Virus record (IMG/VR): IMGVR_UViG_3300021961_000555
Location: 1 to 26,053 of that record
Reading direction: 5' to 3' (one strand)
Source: a virus
DNA length: 26,053 bases
Of the stretch, positions 15,360-21,866 are shown piece by piece. The position numbers were made by a program, and so were the translations under genes. The first letter of the stretch is position 1. Every line of letters begins with the position of its first letter. The notes beneath the pieces were generated by a model, which searched no databases, was not told where the DNA came from, and was given only the letters and a program-made list of their open reading frames with translations.

Positions 15360-15388
15360 ATTATAACATACTTTATTGATTTTGTAAA
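15360..15388 (-). promoter_or_regulatory. Sigma70 promoter for gp33
   Basis: TTTACA (15383-15388), 17 bases, TATAAT (15360-15365). It begins right after the 3' hairpin of the tmRNA and would start transcription about at the gp33 ATG. Confidence 0.75.
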
Positions 15389-15390
15389 GC

Positions 15391-15610
15391 GCCTGTGTTC
15401 TGTTGCAAGGTCACAGGCAACCCCAGCAGACTAGGCTGCTAAAGCATAACTTTCGTTAGCATTTATTGTTTGATGTTAGGACATCAGCCATTTAACTCCA
15501 GTAAGTTTTAACTAGCAGTCGATCCTGATTCCACCCCTAAAATTTCATTGTTTTAATGGTGGAGTGGCAGGGAATTGCACCCTGGTCCTGTCTAGGTATT
15601 ATCTTACCTT
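15391..15610 (-). ncRNA. ssrA: Circularly permuted two-piece tmRNA (alpha-type)
   Basis: Reading leftward, the acceptor piece comes first: a T-arm (CAGGG TGCAATT CCCTG, 15584-15568), acceptor strand CCACTCC and an encoded ACCA (15560-15557). A 19-base spacer (15556-15538) follows, then the coding piece begins GGGGTGG (15537-15531). GGGGTGG pairs with CCACTCC, with a G3-U pair, the alanine identity signal. GGTAAG and CTAG.CAG in the acceptor piece pair with CTTACT and CTG.CTAG in the coding piece (helix P2). The tag frame ends in TAG; a hairpin AGCAG/CTGCT holds the stop, and GCCTGTG/CACAGGC (15418-15391) closes the 3' end. Mature pieces are expected after removal of the spacer, as in alphaproteobacterial tmRNA, which rescues stalled ribosomes. 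It follows the 109-residue gene by only a few bases and may share its transcript. Confidence 0.93.
15431..15460 (-). other. tmRNA proteolysis-tag frame: ANESYALAA
   Basis: From resume codon GCT (15460-15458) the frame reads A-N-E-S-Y-A-L-A-A and stops at TAG (15433-15431). With the charged alanine the tag is AANESYALAA, ending in the Ala-Leu-Ala-Ala that ClpXP-type proteases recognise. This closely resembles bacterial tags such as ANDENYALAA of E. coli, and it confirms the tmRNA identification. Confidence 0.9.
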
Positions 15611-15615
15611 CAACG

Positions 15616-15945
15616 TTAAATTCCTTTTTTCTTCTCTAATACTTTGCTTTTATTATAAGTGTGAAATAAAATACAACTATCTGTAGCACTAGGTATATCC
15701 ACAGTTACCAATACTTGATCTTTCGTTTCATAATAAGTTATCATATAAATTGGTTCACCATCTGGTGTACTCCCAACTCTACCTAAACTGATATGTACAG
15801 GTTCAAAACCTTTGTCATCAATATATCTTTTTATTTCATCTGGCGTGCCACATACTGCTGGTACTTGATTCCAATATAAATTGTATTGTTCAGCGTATGA
15901 TACGTTTGCCCATAATAAAGTTAAAATTACTATTAACTTCTTCAT
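15616..15945 (-). CDS. Secreted/periplasmic small protein
   Basis: A 109-residue protein with a textbook signal peptide (MKKLIVILTLLWANVSYA, cleavage before EQYNLY). The mature part has two cysteines and motifs AVCGTPDEIKRYIDDKGF, ISLGRVGSTPDGEPIYMITYY. It would work in the host periplasm. It resembles proteins seen in marine phages but no function is known to me. A good Shine-Dalgarno (AAGGG) precedes it. The tmRNA starts immediately after its stop, so a single transcript may carry both. A late-type AATAAATA lies at 16044-16051, upstream. Confidence 0.75.
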   Translation of the reverse strand: MKKLIVILTLLWANVSYAEQYNLYWNQVPAVCGTPDEIKRYIDDKGFEPVHISLGRVGSTPDGEPIYMITYYETKDQVLVTVDIPSATDSCILFHTYNKSKVLEKKKGI

Positions 15946-16043
15946 TTGTTCCCTTTAGCCGTTATGGTCGCAAGTAGGATAAATTTAAATCACCTTCTTA
16001 ACAAATTAATGTTTTGCTTCCTTTATTACTTTATTGTTTCTAC

Positions 16044-16051
16044 TATTTATT
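16044..16051 (-). promoter_or_regulatory. Weak candidate late promoter for the secreted protein/tmRNA unit
   Basis: The minus strand reads AATAAATA, one base off the T4 late octamer, overlapping the stop of the nuclease gene and about 100 bases before the 109-residue gene. No TTGACA/TATAAT pair is seen in this gap, so this is the only promoter candidate for the tmRNA unit, with low specificity in AT-rich DNA. Confidence 0.3.
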
Positions 16052-16766
16052 ATTTGATGTTGGTCAATGCTTCGGAATGTCTAGTAAAAAAATCTGTTGC
16101 GTGATTAATAAACTTTTCTAGGTATTGATCTACCTTTTCTCTTCCGTTTACCCACTCTTGTACAAAACCATCTTCACAGGCCGCAAGTACAACTGTTTGT
16201 TCTATTTTTTTACCTGGATATAATTCTTCAAACATTTTAGCATAGGCTGCTGTTTGACAAAAGTTACCATAATTATAATCTTCATCTCTTTGTTTAGTAG
16301 AGGACTTGAAGTCTATGACAGATAATTTACCTCTATATTCAGCAACACAATCTACTTGTCCTGCAACTTGCATTTCTTTTGAATACATAATGGTTTCTAA
16401 CATATGAATATTATCTACTCTTGCTAGATATGGTTTAATAATTCTGAACAGTCCTAATGGAGTAACAGCAGTTATTCCAACATTTCTATCATCTTCATTC
16501 TTTAAATGATTTTCAACCAATGTGTGTAATGTTTTACCTCTACTGGTTGATGAGGCAGAAATATAGTTGGCCATCTTTTCGCCAACACTTCGTTTCCAAG
16601 CCTGTATCTTTTCTGATCGTTCTGGAATGTTACCTAGAATTGAAGTAACGGAAGGCATATTAATACCATCTATTGTATAAATTCTTATTCCGTCTTGGTT
16701 TTTACCCTTTGCACCTAAATTTTTAGGTAAGACGCTTTCGTCAAGTTTCACGTGTTTATATGGCAT
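16050..16766 (-). CDS. PD-(D/E)XK exonuclease
   Basis: A 238-residue nuclease of the RecB/MGME1-like PD-(D/E)XK class. The catalytic pattern is visible: RGKTLHTLVE (76-85, His81), then GQVDCVAEYRG with Asp139, IDFKSSTK with Asp152-x-Lys154, then QTAAYA (171-176). It should cut or resect DNA with a divalent metal, in recombination, repair or genome processing. It has its own consensus promoter (16795-16823) and a good Shine-Dalgarno (GGAAGG). It may work with gp32 and gp59 during replication-recombination. The enzyme class is confident; the substrate is inferred. Confidence 0.85.
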   Translation of the reverse strand: MPYKHVKLDESVLPKNLGAKGKNQDGIRIYTIDGINMPSVTSILGNIPERSEKIQAWKRSVGEKMANYISASSTSRGKTLHTLVENHLKNEDDRNVGITAVTPLGLFRIIKPYLARVDNIHMLETIMYSKEMQVAGQVDCVAEYRGKLSVIDFKSSTKQRDEDYNYGNFCQTAAYAKMFEELYPGKKIEQTVVLAACEDGFVQEWVNGREKVDQYLEKFINHATDFFTRHSEALTNIK

Positions 16767-16794
16767 AATATACCTTCCTTTTTAATATTCTATT

Positions 16795-16823
16795 ATTATA
16801 TCACTATTTTGTGTGATTGTCAA
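16795..16823 (-). promoter_or_regulatory. Consensus sigma70 promoter for the nuclease gene
   Basis: TTGACA (16818-16823), 17 bases, TATAAT (16795-16800); flanks TGCTTGACA and GTGATATAATA as in the other early promoters. The leader to ATG 16766 is about 22 bases with a clear Shine-Dalgarno. Confidence 0.88.
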
Positions 16824-16826
16824 GCA

Positions 16827-17360
16827 TTAAACGCCTTTGTCAGCGTACATTTGATTTACTTCGTCCGAAGATGGTTCTTGCCCAGCATATTTGATATATG
16901 AGTATTTTTCGTAACATACTTTTTTATTATCATCTCGGTATGCTCTTAAAAACTCTTTTCTGTTTTCTTCTGGATTCTTATAAGAGCAGTGTACCCAGCC
17001 ACTATTTGGTTCGTCTGGATTCCAAAACTCTAATATCATTTGGTCATAGTCTAAATTTTTATCAATCCAATGGGCCAAGTCCTGATTGGACACACCTGCA
17101 ATTTCAAAGTCAGCCGCTTCTCCTTTAGTGTGCTGTGAATTAACACTTGAACCTACTTTTAAACATAGTTCAGCACTTCTAAATCCACTTGAAACTCCTA
17201 CTGGCATTCCATAATGGTCACGGACTGGTTGTAATATGTTTTCGCATAATCTTTGTAGCTTTCCGATCTGTGCCTCACTAGGATTATTATTAATCCCCTC
17301 CCTTTCGGCAGTTTGTGATTTAATCAGTTCGTTAAGCGTGAAGCTTTTGCTTAATTTCAT
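16827..17360 (-). CDS. M15-type peptidase endolysin
   Basis: A 177-residue peptidase of the M15 (D-Ala-D-Ala carboxypeptidase/VanX-like) class with the zinc ligands of that family in order: SGFRS (58-62), SQHTKGEAADFEI with His77 and Asp84, then GWVHCSY with His124. It should cut peptide crosslinks in peptidoglycan for lysis. No signal peptide, so a holin or membrane escape would be needed. Its start is inside the end of a 56-residue gene (29-base overlap). A clear Shine-Dalgarno (AAGGAT) precedes ATG. Confidence 0.85.
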   Translation of the reverse strand: MKLSKSFTLNELIKSQTAEREGINNNPSEAQIGKLQRLCENILQPVRDHYGMPVGVSSGFRSAELCLKVGSSVNSQHTKGEAADFEIAGVSNQDLAHWIDKNLDYDQMILEFWNPDEPNSGWVHCSYKNPEENRKEFLRAYRDDNKKVCYEKYSYIKYAGQEPSSDEVNQMYADKGV

Positions 17361-17502
17361 ATAGTTTATCCTTTGCTTTTAATTTGAGTTTCTTTAATGT
17401 CTTTAAATCATACCAACTATTATCGGTTCTATCATAATTTCTTTTTTGTTCAACTTCATTAACTTGTTTTTTTAGATGTTTATGATTTGTTTTTTCTGAC
17501 AT
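17332..17502 (-). CDS. 56-residue DUF465-like helical protein
   Basis: A short gene from ATG 17502 to TAA at 17332-17334, overlapping the endolysin start. It is very basic and helical with DNSWYDLKTLKKLKLKAKDK, a WYDL-x-LKK-x-KLxxKDKL pattern like the DUF465 family of small bacterial proteins. A strong Shine-Dalgarno (AGAGGAT) lies in the last codons of the upstream gene, supporting real translation. Function unknown. Confidence 0.7.
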   Translation of the reverse strand: MSEKTNHKHLKKQVNEVEQKRNYDRTDNSWYDLKTLKKLKLKAKDKLYEIKQKLHA

Positions 17503-17505
17503 AGA

Positions 17506-17904
17506 TTATCCTCTCGTTAGTTTGAGTACCTTTTCAATTTGTGCTTTAATAATTGGTCCTCTATTAGGCCAATGAATATAAGGTTCATTGGATTTAGATA
17601 GATTATATAAAAATGGTAATATAATCTTTTCTAATTCTTTAAATCTTGTTTGTATATCAGCGTTTTGTACTTCTTTGGTGATTGTTTCTTTTTCTGCTAC
17701 AATCTGCATTATCTCATTCATCATAGACTTGATGTCGGATACATCTGATTTTACTTTTGCGATTTCAATTTTTTGATCCTCTATTGCACTTGGATCAATT
17801 GAAGGTGTTGTCGTTTCAGTTGCAGGCTTAGTAGATACTGCTGTAAAACCATAGTCCACATCCATATCGAACTCACGCATAAAATCTGGTAAATCATCTG
17901 CCAT
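17506..17904 (-). CDS. Conserved phage protein with coiled coil
   Basis: A 132-residue protein. After an acidic N-terminus (DDLPDFMREFDMDVDYGF) comes a Thr/Pro-rich linker and a heptad-like helix (EIAKVKSDVSDIKSMMNEIM, QIVAEKE), then a C-terminal block NEPYIHWPNRGPIIKAQIEK, which I know from marine T4-like phage proteins of unknown function. It is soluble. Its leader contains the structured RNA candidate (17950-18090), so its expression could be RNA-controlled. The function is unknown. Confidence 0.7.
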   Translation of the reverse strand: MADDLPDFMREFDMDVDYGFTAVSTKPATETTTPSIDPSAIEDQKIEIAKVKSDVSDIKSMMNEIMQIVAEKETITKEVQNADIQTRFKELEKIILPFLYNLSKSNEPYIHWPNRGPIIKAQIEKVLKLTRG

Positions 17905-17949
17905 TTTAGTTTCCTTTGTTGATTATTTTGATTGGTGTGGTGTTTGAAT

Positions 17950-18090
17950 AGTTTAGTCCTACGTGTAGGCAGGACATTAGTTGTTTTAACAGAACCAATA
18001 GTCCTGCCTTAATTTGTAGGTAACATAAGCGGATTGACCTACTGACCTTCGATATACGACCGTTGCTCTTCGGTATCTCGCTTGTTACTA
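17950..18090 (-). ncRNA. Candidate structured RNA upstream of the 132-residue gene
   Basis: The gap between 17905 and 18095 is richer in G+C (about 44% by hand count) than its surroundings. In the minus-strand RNA, GTAAC and AAGCG (18088-18079) pair with CGCTT and GTTAC (18031-18020); GTAGGT (18042-18037) pairs with ACCTAC (18021-18016), giving a pseudoknot or switch. Next, GGCAGGAC (18008-18001) pairs with GTCCTGCC (17975-17968), extended by ATTGGTT/AACTAAT. A second AGGAC (17960-17956) could instead pair with GTCCT (17975-17971). No known family was matched. It may be a leader/riboswitch, a processed RNA or a small RNA. Confidence 0.5.
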
Positions 18091-18095
18091 TATTA

Positions 18096-18407
18096 TTATT
18101 TATTCTTTGCATTTCGTTTACGGTGTTTTGCTAACACTTGTTGCGTTTTAATCTCTTTTATACTTCTTGTTCCCATTGTTTCTGCTAATTTACTTTGTGG
18201 GTGTTTTTCTGCAATCTTACTTAATGTTTCTTTCCAACCTTGATCGCTTCTATAACTCATTCCACTTACGCCAGCTACAATATTCATTTTAGTTATAACT
18301 TGTTTTATATTTTTATTTTTTTCTAAATAAGTTTCTTTATCTGATATGGACATATAATCATCCCATACCTTACCTGTTTTTGTATCTTCAAATGTATATG
18401 TTGGCAT
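18096..18407 (-). CDS. Conserved marine T4-like phage protein
   Basis: A 103-residue protein beginning MPTYTFEDTKTGKVWDDYMS, with ITKMNIVAGVSGMSYRSDQG, W.ETLSKIAEKHPQSKL and a basic tail (AKHRKRNAKNK). The start resembles FmdB-type zinc ribbons but there are no cysteines. This block (short beta start, NIVAGVSG, then helical basic end) occurs in marine T4-like phages, with no established function. It follows the Dps-like gene by a few bases. Confidence 0.7.
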   Translation of the reverse strand: MPTYTFEDTKTGKVWDDYMSISDKETYLEKNKNIKQVITKMNIVAGVSGMSYRSDQGWKETLSKIAEKHPQSKLAETMGTRSIKEIKTQQVLAKHRKRNAKNK

Positions 18408-18408
18408 A

Positions 18409-18792
18409 TTAGTTAAGGGATAAATGATAAAGTAGATTATTTGTTTCTACTAAAAAGTCCTCTAAAATGGAATGTATATCAAAATGTACTTCGTGGATAC
18501 AAGCCGCAAGATGATATATTTTTTTTCTATAATCTTTTATAACTCTAATACATTCTGTTTTGTCAGCATAATTTAAAACATTAGGTTTATATTCACTACT
18601 AAAAGATATACGGTCATCTTCTCTACCTTGATAGGTTTCGACCAACTTATCATTTAAGGCATTAATCTTATTATAATACTCTACAAACGATTCGTGTTCA
18701 GCATATGACTTCGTTTGCCAATGATAACTTTGCAACGTATTAACAAAATGTATTGTATCATTAACAAATAATGTAATTGCTTCTTTCATCAT
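18409..18792 (-). CDS. Dps/ferritin-like (DUF5856-like) protein
   Basis: A 127-residue all-helical protein with SYHWQTKSYAEHESFVEYYN (22-41), then INALNDKLVETYQG. The HWQT-x-SYAEH pattern with His24, His33, Glu34, Asp48 and Glu52 looks like the metal-binding side of Dps/ferritin-type four-helix proteins, as in DUF5856. The phage could use it for iron handling or DNA binding, but the catalytic site is not proven. It is followed closely by the 103-residue gene and preceded by a 44-residue gene. Confidence 0.68.
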   Translation of the reverse strand: MMKEAITLFVNDTIHFVNTLQSYHWQTKSYAEHESFVEYYNKINALNDKLVETYQGREDDRISFSSEYKPNVLNYADKTECIRVIKDYRKKIYHLAACIHEVHFDIHSILEDFLVETNNLLYHLSLN

Positions 18793-18802
18793 AATATTTA
18801 GT

Positions 18803-18937
18803 TTAATTGTACCCTAGGATAGACTTGATATCTTCATCTACTCTATCCATAACGTCTTGTAAACCATCATCTTTTAGGCCTTGTTTTAATATTTCTTTTT
18901 CTTGTTCAGTTAATTCTCTAATTTGTAGATAGTCCAT
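18803..18937 (-). CDS. 44-residue acidic helical protein
   Basis: A short gene from ATG 18937 to TAA at 18803-18805: MDYLQIRELTEQEKEILKQG, then LKDDGLQDVMDRVDEDIKSI. It is acidic and helical. A good Shine-Dalgarno (GAGGG) lies within the end of the upstream gene, which it overlaps by 20 bases. That spacing and coding-like composition support a real gene. Function unknown. Confidence 0.65.
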   Translation of the reverse strand: MDYLQIRELTEQEKEILKQGLKDDGLQDVMDRVDEDIKSILGYN

Positions 18938-19499
18938 TTTCTATTCCCTCTCTATACCATACTGGCATCTTGGCTGGTTTTTTCCACGTTGCAAACTCCT
19001 TTTTCTTCATAATATAATATTTACGATAACTTGCAACACTATCACCTGGCACTTTACATTCATCTGGCATAGCAGGTGTTGGTTGTGTACCTATTTTTTT
19101 AAGATTGATATTTTTAGGTGGACTGTTTAATATGTCTTTTAACTTTTGTATAGTCATATGGTCTTTTGTATGATTATATCGTTTTTTAAATTCTTCATTT
19201 AACTCTAGCATATGATTATATAACCATCTATAATTGTAAGCAGAATCCATAACCCATATTGTACTTGGATGTTTTGTATGACTTGCTTTGTATAACACGC
19301 CATCTATATTTGAATTAGGATGTTTCCATCTTTTAATCTTACGACCATTAGCAGTTTTATCAAAATATTCTTCACCATCTAATAGTCTATGAGCTGTACA
19401 AAGCATTTGAGCAGACTCAATAATCATTTTACAAACGTGTTTATCACAACTCATACGAGCAGCAACAATAGGATCTTTATCTAGGTAAAAAATATTCAT
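18918..19499 (-). CDS. Conserved phage protein, possible DenV-like glycosylase
   Basis: A 193-residue protein with MNIFYLDKDPIVAARMSCDK, then HVCKMIIESAQMLCTAHRLL, HPSTIWVMDSAYNYRWLYNH, TPAMPDE and a C-terminal FATWKKPAKMPVWY. The CDKHV.KMI..SAQ.L.TAHR block is a hallmark of a family in marine phages. The C-terminal pattern distantly recalls T4 endonuclease V (pyrimidine-dimer glycosylase), but active-site residues cannot be aligned with confidence. Start overlaps the stop of the 60-residue gene (TAATG). Confidence 0.7.
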   Translation of the reverse strand: MNIFYLDKDPIVAARMSCDKHVCKMIIESAQMLCTAHRLLDGEEYFDKTANGRKIKRWKHPNSNIDGVLYKASHTKHPSTIWVMDSAYNYRWLYNHMLELNEEFKKRYNHTKDHMTIQKLKDILNSPPKNINLKKIGTQPTPAMPDECKVPGDSVASYRKYYIMKKKEFATWKKPAKMPVWYREGIENGLSTN

Positions 19500-19681
19500 T
19501 AGTGTAAATCCTTTAAATATAAATCATAACGACCGTATTTTTGACACAATGTTTTCCATACATTAAACCAAAAGTTCTTTGCCCAATCTGATTCGGCATT
19601 CTTGCAAGCCTTACTTGCTTTATCTATTCGTTTAACTTGATGAGAGTTCATCACACGTGCTAAATCTTCATTTGTTAACAT
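19499..19681 (-). CDS. 60-residue helical protein
   Basis: Two in-frame ATGs exist. The second (19681) is chosen because GGAGG lies 5 bases before it; the first (19693) has no such site. The protein reads MLTNEDLARVMNSHQVKRID, KASKACKNAESDWAKNFWFN, VWKTLCQKYGRYDLYLKDLH. It is helical and basic with tryptophans; no family recognised. It is the first gene after a consensus sigma70 promoter and overlaps the following gene by TAATG. Confidence 0.7.
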   Translation of the reverse strand: MLTNEDLARVMNSHQVKRIDKASKACKNAESDWAKNFWFNVWKTLCQKYGRYDLYLKDLH

Positions 19682-19704
19682 ATAATCCTCCATAATATAC
19701 TTCT

Positions 19705-19733
19705 ATTATATCACTTTTTTTCGTCTTTGTCAA
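19705..19733 (-). promoter_or_regulatory. Consensus sigma70 promoter for the 60/193-residue unit
   Basis: TTGACA (19728-19733), 17 bases, TATAAT (19705-19710), reading leftward. It overlaps the stop region of the lipoprotein gene. The leader is about 17 bases to ATG 19681, with the GGAGG site inside. Confidence 0.9.
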
Positions 19734-19926
19734 CCTCTTTTTTACCTATATTTCCTAATGCTTCTAAACCTTTTACAATTGCAGGTATATTAGTTATTGT
19801 ATTGTCTGTTTTCTTTTCTTCTTTAGGTTGATTCGCACAACTTAATAATAAAGGTAATACAATAACCCAAGTCAATAATTTAGCTGTAAGTAATTTGTAG
19901 ATTTCTTTTTTAATTTTTCTTATCAT
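19711..19926 (-). CDS. Small lipoprotein, spanin-like candidate
   Basis: A 71-residue protein with a basic start, a hydrophobic helix (LLTWVIVLPLLLSC) and a lipobox LLSC at Cys30; the rest is a short Lys/Glu-rich tail. Its start overlaps the end of the 316-residue membrane coiled-coil gene by 17 bases. A lipoprotein overlapping a coiled-coil membrane gene recalls spanin pairs (i-spanin/o-spanin), but the partner has four membrane segments, so this is only a suggestion. Envelope localisation is the firm part. Confidence 0.62.
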   Translation of the reverse strand: MIRKIKKEIYKLLTAKLLTWVIVLPLLLSCANQPKEEKKTDNTITNIPAIVKGLEALGNIGKKEVDKDEKK

Positions 19927-20860
19927 TCCAGTCGTAAATCTGATTTAGTTTTAATTTGATTTCGTTTGGATCGTCTATATCTTGTAAGTCCTGTGCCATC
20001 AAATTTCTAAAATCTCTTTCCTTTTCTTTTAATTTCTTATTTTGTTTTATAACTCTTTCAAGTCTATCTTCTATGTTTTCTTGTTTCTTTGCTTGTGTTA
20101 AACTTCTTCTTAATTGCCATTCTCGTATAGAGATATTGGCTGCAATTAACATTAATACTGCAAGTGGATCAAATACAAATATTAGTATCAATATAACTAT
20201 TCTTACTGCCTCGTCAAAATGACTTTTGGCTTCATCTTTACCATAGATAAGTTCTGCAATATACTTAATTGGTCCTACTTCGGCCTCTATCTTATCTTGT
20301 GCTAATTGTAGATTTGCCTTTTCATTTTGTAACTTAACAATCAAATCGGTTGCTTTATTGATTGCACCATTTAATTCTGCTCGTTCACCTGCTTGTTTCT
20401 TACGTTCATTTAAACCTTTTGTAACATATTCCATATCAACATACTTGTCTAATGCCTTATCTAAAGTTTTTAAAGTATTTTGTGATCTATCTACAATAGA
20501 TTGTTGTTGTTTAATTTGTACATTGATTGCGTCTATTTTAATTTTATTACTTGTAGTTGGTTTTACTTGATCTAGGTGTGCCTTGGATAAAAAACCAAAG
20601 ATACCCATTGAGGTAATGAATACTAAAACTATTACCGATATTGTTAAATAATATTTAATCGACCTGGGTAATAAACTGGATTGCCAGTTTCTATAAAGCC
20701 AAGATGCCACTACTAACTTGCCTACTTCTAATGCACTACCCATAGCAATAATAGGTACAACTGCACCAGCAAACAAAGTTGCTAATCCGATAATGGAGTA
20801 TCCAGCGGCAATAATAGAAATACAAATGCCTGAAATAAGTGTAAGTATGGCTAAAAACAT
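19910..20860 (-). CDS. Four-TM coiled-coil membrane protein
   Basis: A 316-residue protein: hydrophobic helices at about 2-30 and 33-57, a third at 70-91, a long coiled coil from about 100 to 215 (IDAINVQIKQQQSIVDRSQN and similar heptads), a fourth helix at 220-245 (VRIVILILIFVFDPLAVLML), then a second coil. The FDPLAVLMLIAAN segment is one I associate with marine phage 'coil-containing' proteins of unknown role. Large coiled coils anchored in the membrane suggest lysis control or envelope remodelling. It follows the Bax-like hydrolase and overlaps the lipoprotein gene. Confidence 0.7.
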   Translation of the reverse strand: MFLAILTLISGICISIIAAGYSIIGLATLFAGAVVPIIAMGSALEVGKLVVASWLYRNWQSSLLPRSIKYYLTISVIVLVFITSMGIFGFLSKAHLDQVKPTTSNKIKIDAINVQIKQQQSIVDRSQNTLKTLDKALDKYVDMEYVTKGLNERKKQAGERAELNGAINKATDLIVKLQNEKANLQLAQDKIEAEVGPIKYIAELIYGKDEAKSHFDEAVRIVILILIFVFDPLAVLMLIAANISIREWQLRRSLTQAKKQENIEDRLERVIKQNKKLKEKERDFRNLMAQDLQDIDDPNEIKLKLNQIYDWNDKKN

Positions 20861-20866
20861 AATGTA

Positions 20867-21604
20867 TTATTTATTAGGTTTAGATGGTGGTACTTTTGAA
20901 TCTGTTTTAGTATGTATTTGAATTTCACCAGATTTCTTTTCTTGTTCTCTTATTTTATCTATAATGTATATAACTCTTTCAGCATAATTATCTGTGGTAG
21001 AATAATTTTGTAAAGTTTTTACTAATTTTTTAGGATCTAAAGGTTGATCCCATAAAATCATTCTTCTTCTTATATCTCTAAATTCTTGGTAGGCATTATG
21101 ATTGTTTAATAAATCAACAAAGAATTTAACACTTTGACATTTTGTACTAAAGACACGAACACCCCAACCTTTCCATTTTGTTCTACCCTCTAATAACATA
21201 TGAGGTACATTTTTATCATAAGTTCTTATACCAAAAAGATTATTACCCTCTTTAGCAAATCTACTTGTACCCCAACCAGACTCTAATGCTGCCATACCGA
21301 CTATCATTTCTCCAGGTACTCGTTCATATCTAGGTGTTTCAAAGTTTACCCAATCAATACATTTCTGTACGGCTTCTACAAATTGAACATCATTATTGTA
21401 TTCAAAAGCAGGTTCATTTAGTCCTAATCTATTTGCCCATTTAGTAAATATAGTTTCTGCGTCTAATCTTAATTTGTATTTGATATATGGATTTGGATAA
21501 AAAGTACCTAAACTAAACAAAAGTAAACCTATTAGGAAAACTGTTAGATACTTTTTCCATAAACTTGGTAAAAACTTATCTAGTTTTTTAAGCATAGACA
21601 CCAT
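20867..21604 (-). CDS. Bax-like glucosaminidase with membrane anchor
   Basis: A 245-residue protein with one N-terminal membrane helix (YLTVFLIGLLLFSLGTFY, 19-36), then a GH73/Bax-type glucosaminidase domain: VGMAALESGWGTSRFAKEGN (102-121) with probable catalytic Glu108, NNLFGIR (121-127), KGWGVRVFSTKCQSVKFFVD and a closing YSTTDNYAERV. E. coli Bax is the reference. It should cleave glycan strands in the periplasm, held to the inner membrane, possibly as a signal-anchor lysin. Start codon overlaps the upstream 92-residue gene. Confidence 0.82.
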   Translation of the reverse strand: MVSMLKKLDKFLPSLWKKYLTVFLIGLLLFSLGTFYPNPYIKYKLRLDAETIFTKWANRLGLNEPAFEYNNDVQFVEAVQKCIDWVNFETPRYERVPGEMIVGMAALESGWGTSRFAKEGNNLFGIRTYDKNVPHMLLEGRTKWKGWGVRVFSTKCQSVKFFVDLLNNHNAYQEFRDIRRRMILWDQPLDPKKLVKTLQNYSTTDNYAERVIYIIDKIREQEKKSGEIQIHTKTDSKVPPSKPNK

Positions 21605-21866
21605 TTTTTACTGCTTTTTTTATATTGTCTAATGATACTTTCGGCCATAGTTTTACTTCAAAACATTTATATCTAGGTTCTTTATAAGGACCTTCAAATT
21701 CTAGTTCTGATTTTTTACTGAATTGTACTATCTCGGCCATATATAGTTCAAATAATGAATCAAATATATTGTCCCGTTCTTCTACTGGTATTAAACGTGT
21801 ACGATACACTCCTTTACTTTTAATAAGTCGTTTAAGTATATCTTTATGCTGATTGTTTAGTTTCAT
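21588..21866 (-). CDS. Small unknown protein
   Basis: A 92-residue protein (NQHKDILKRLIKSKGVYRTR at the start, EFEGPYKEPRYKCFEVKLWP near the end). The first 60 residues form helices that could be a small winged-helix-like domain, but no motif proves DNA binding. Overlaps the neighbours on both sides (23 bases upstream, 17 downstream), so it is part of a tightly packed operon with the Bax-like hydrolase. Shine-Dalgarno AAAGG is present. Confidence 0.65.
   Translation of the reverse strand: MKLNNQHKDILKRLIKSKGVYRTRLIPVEERDNIFDSLFELYMAEIVQFSKKSELEFEGPYKEPRYKCFEVKLWPKVSLDNIKKAVKNGVYA

Noticed and set aside
15389-15600. An ordinary tRNA or a protein gene in the tmRNA region
   Set aside because: The T-arm and CCA belong to the tmRNA acceptor piece; no D or anticodon arm is present and a tag frame follows the permuted coding piece.
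17968-18008. Possible tRNA, because GGCAGGA/TCCTGCC looks like an acceptor stem
   Set aside because: Only about 27 bases lie between the arms, too few for D, anticodon and T arms.
17906-18112. A 68-residue minus-strand frame
   Set aside because: It has no Shine-Dalgarno, odd composition, and covers the structured RNA candidate; pairing explains the sequence better than coding.
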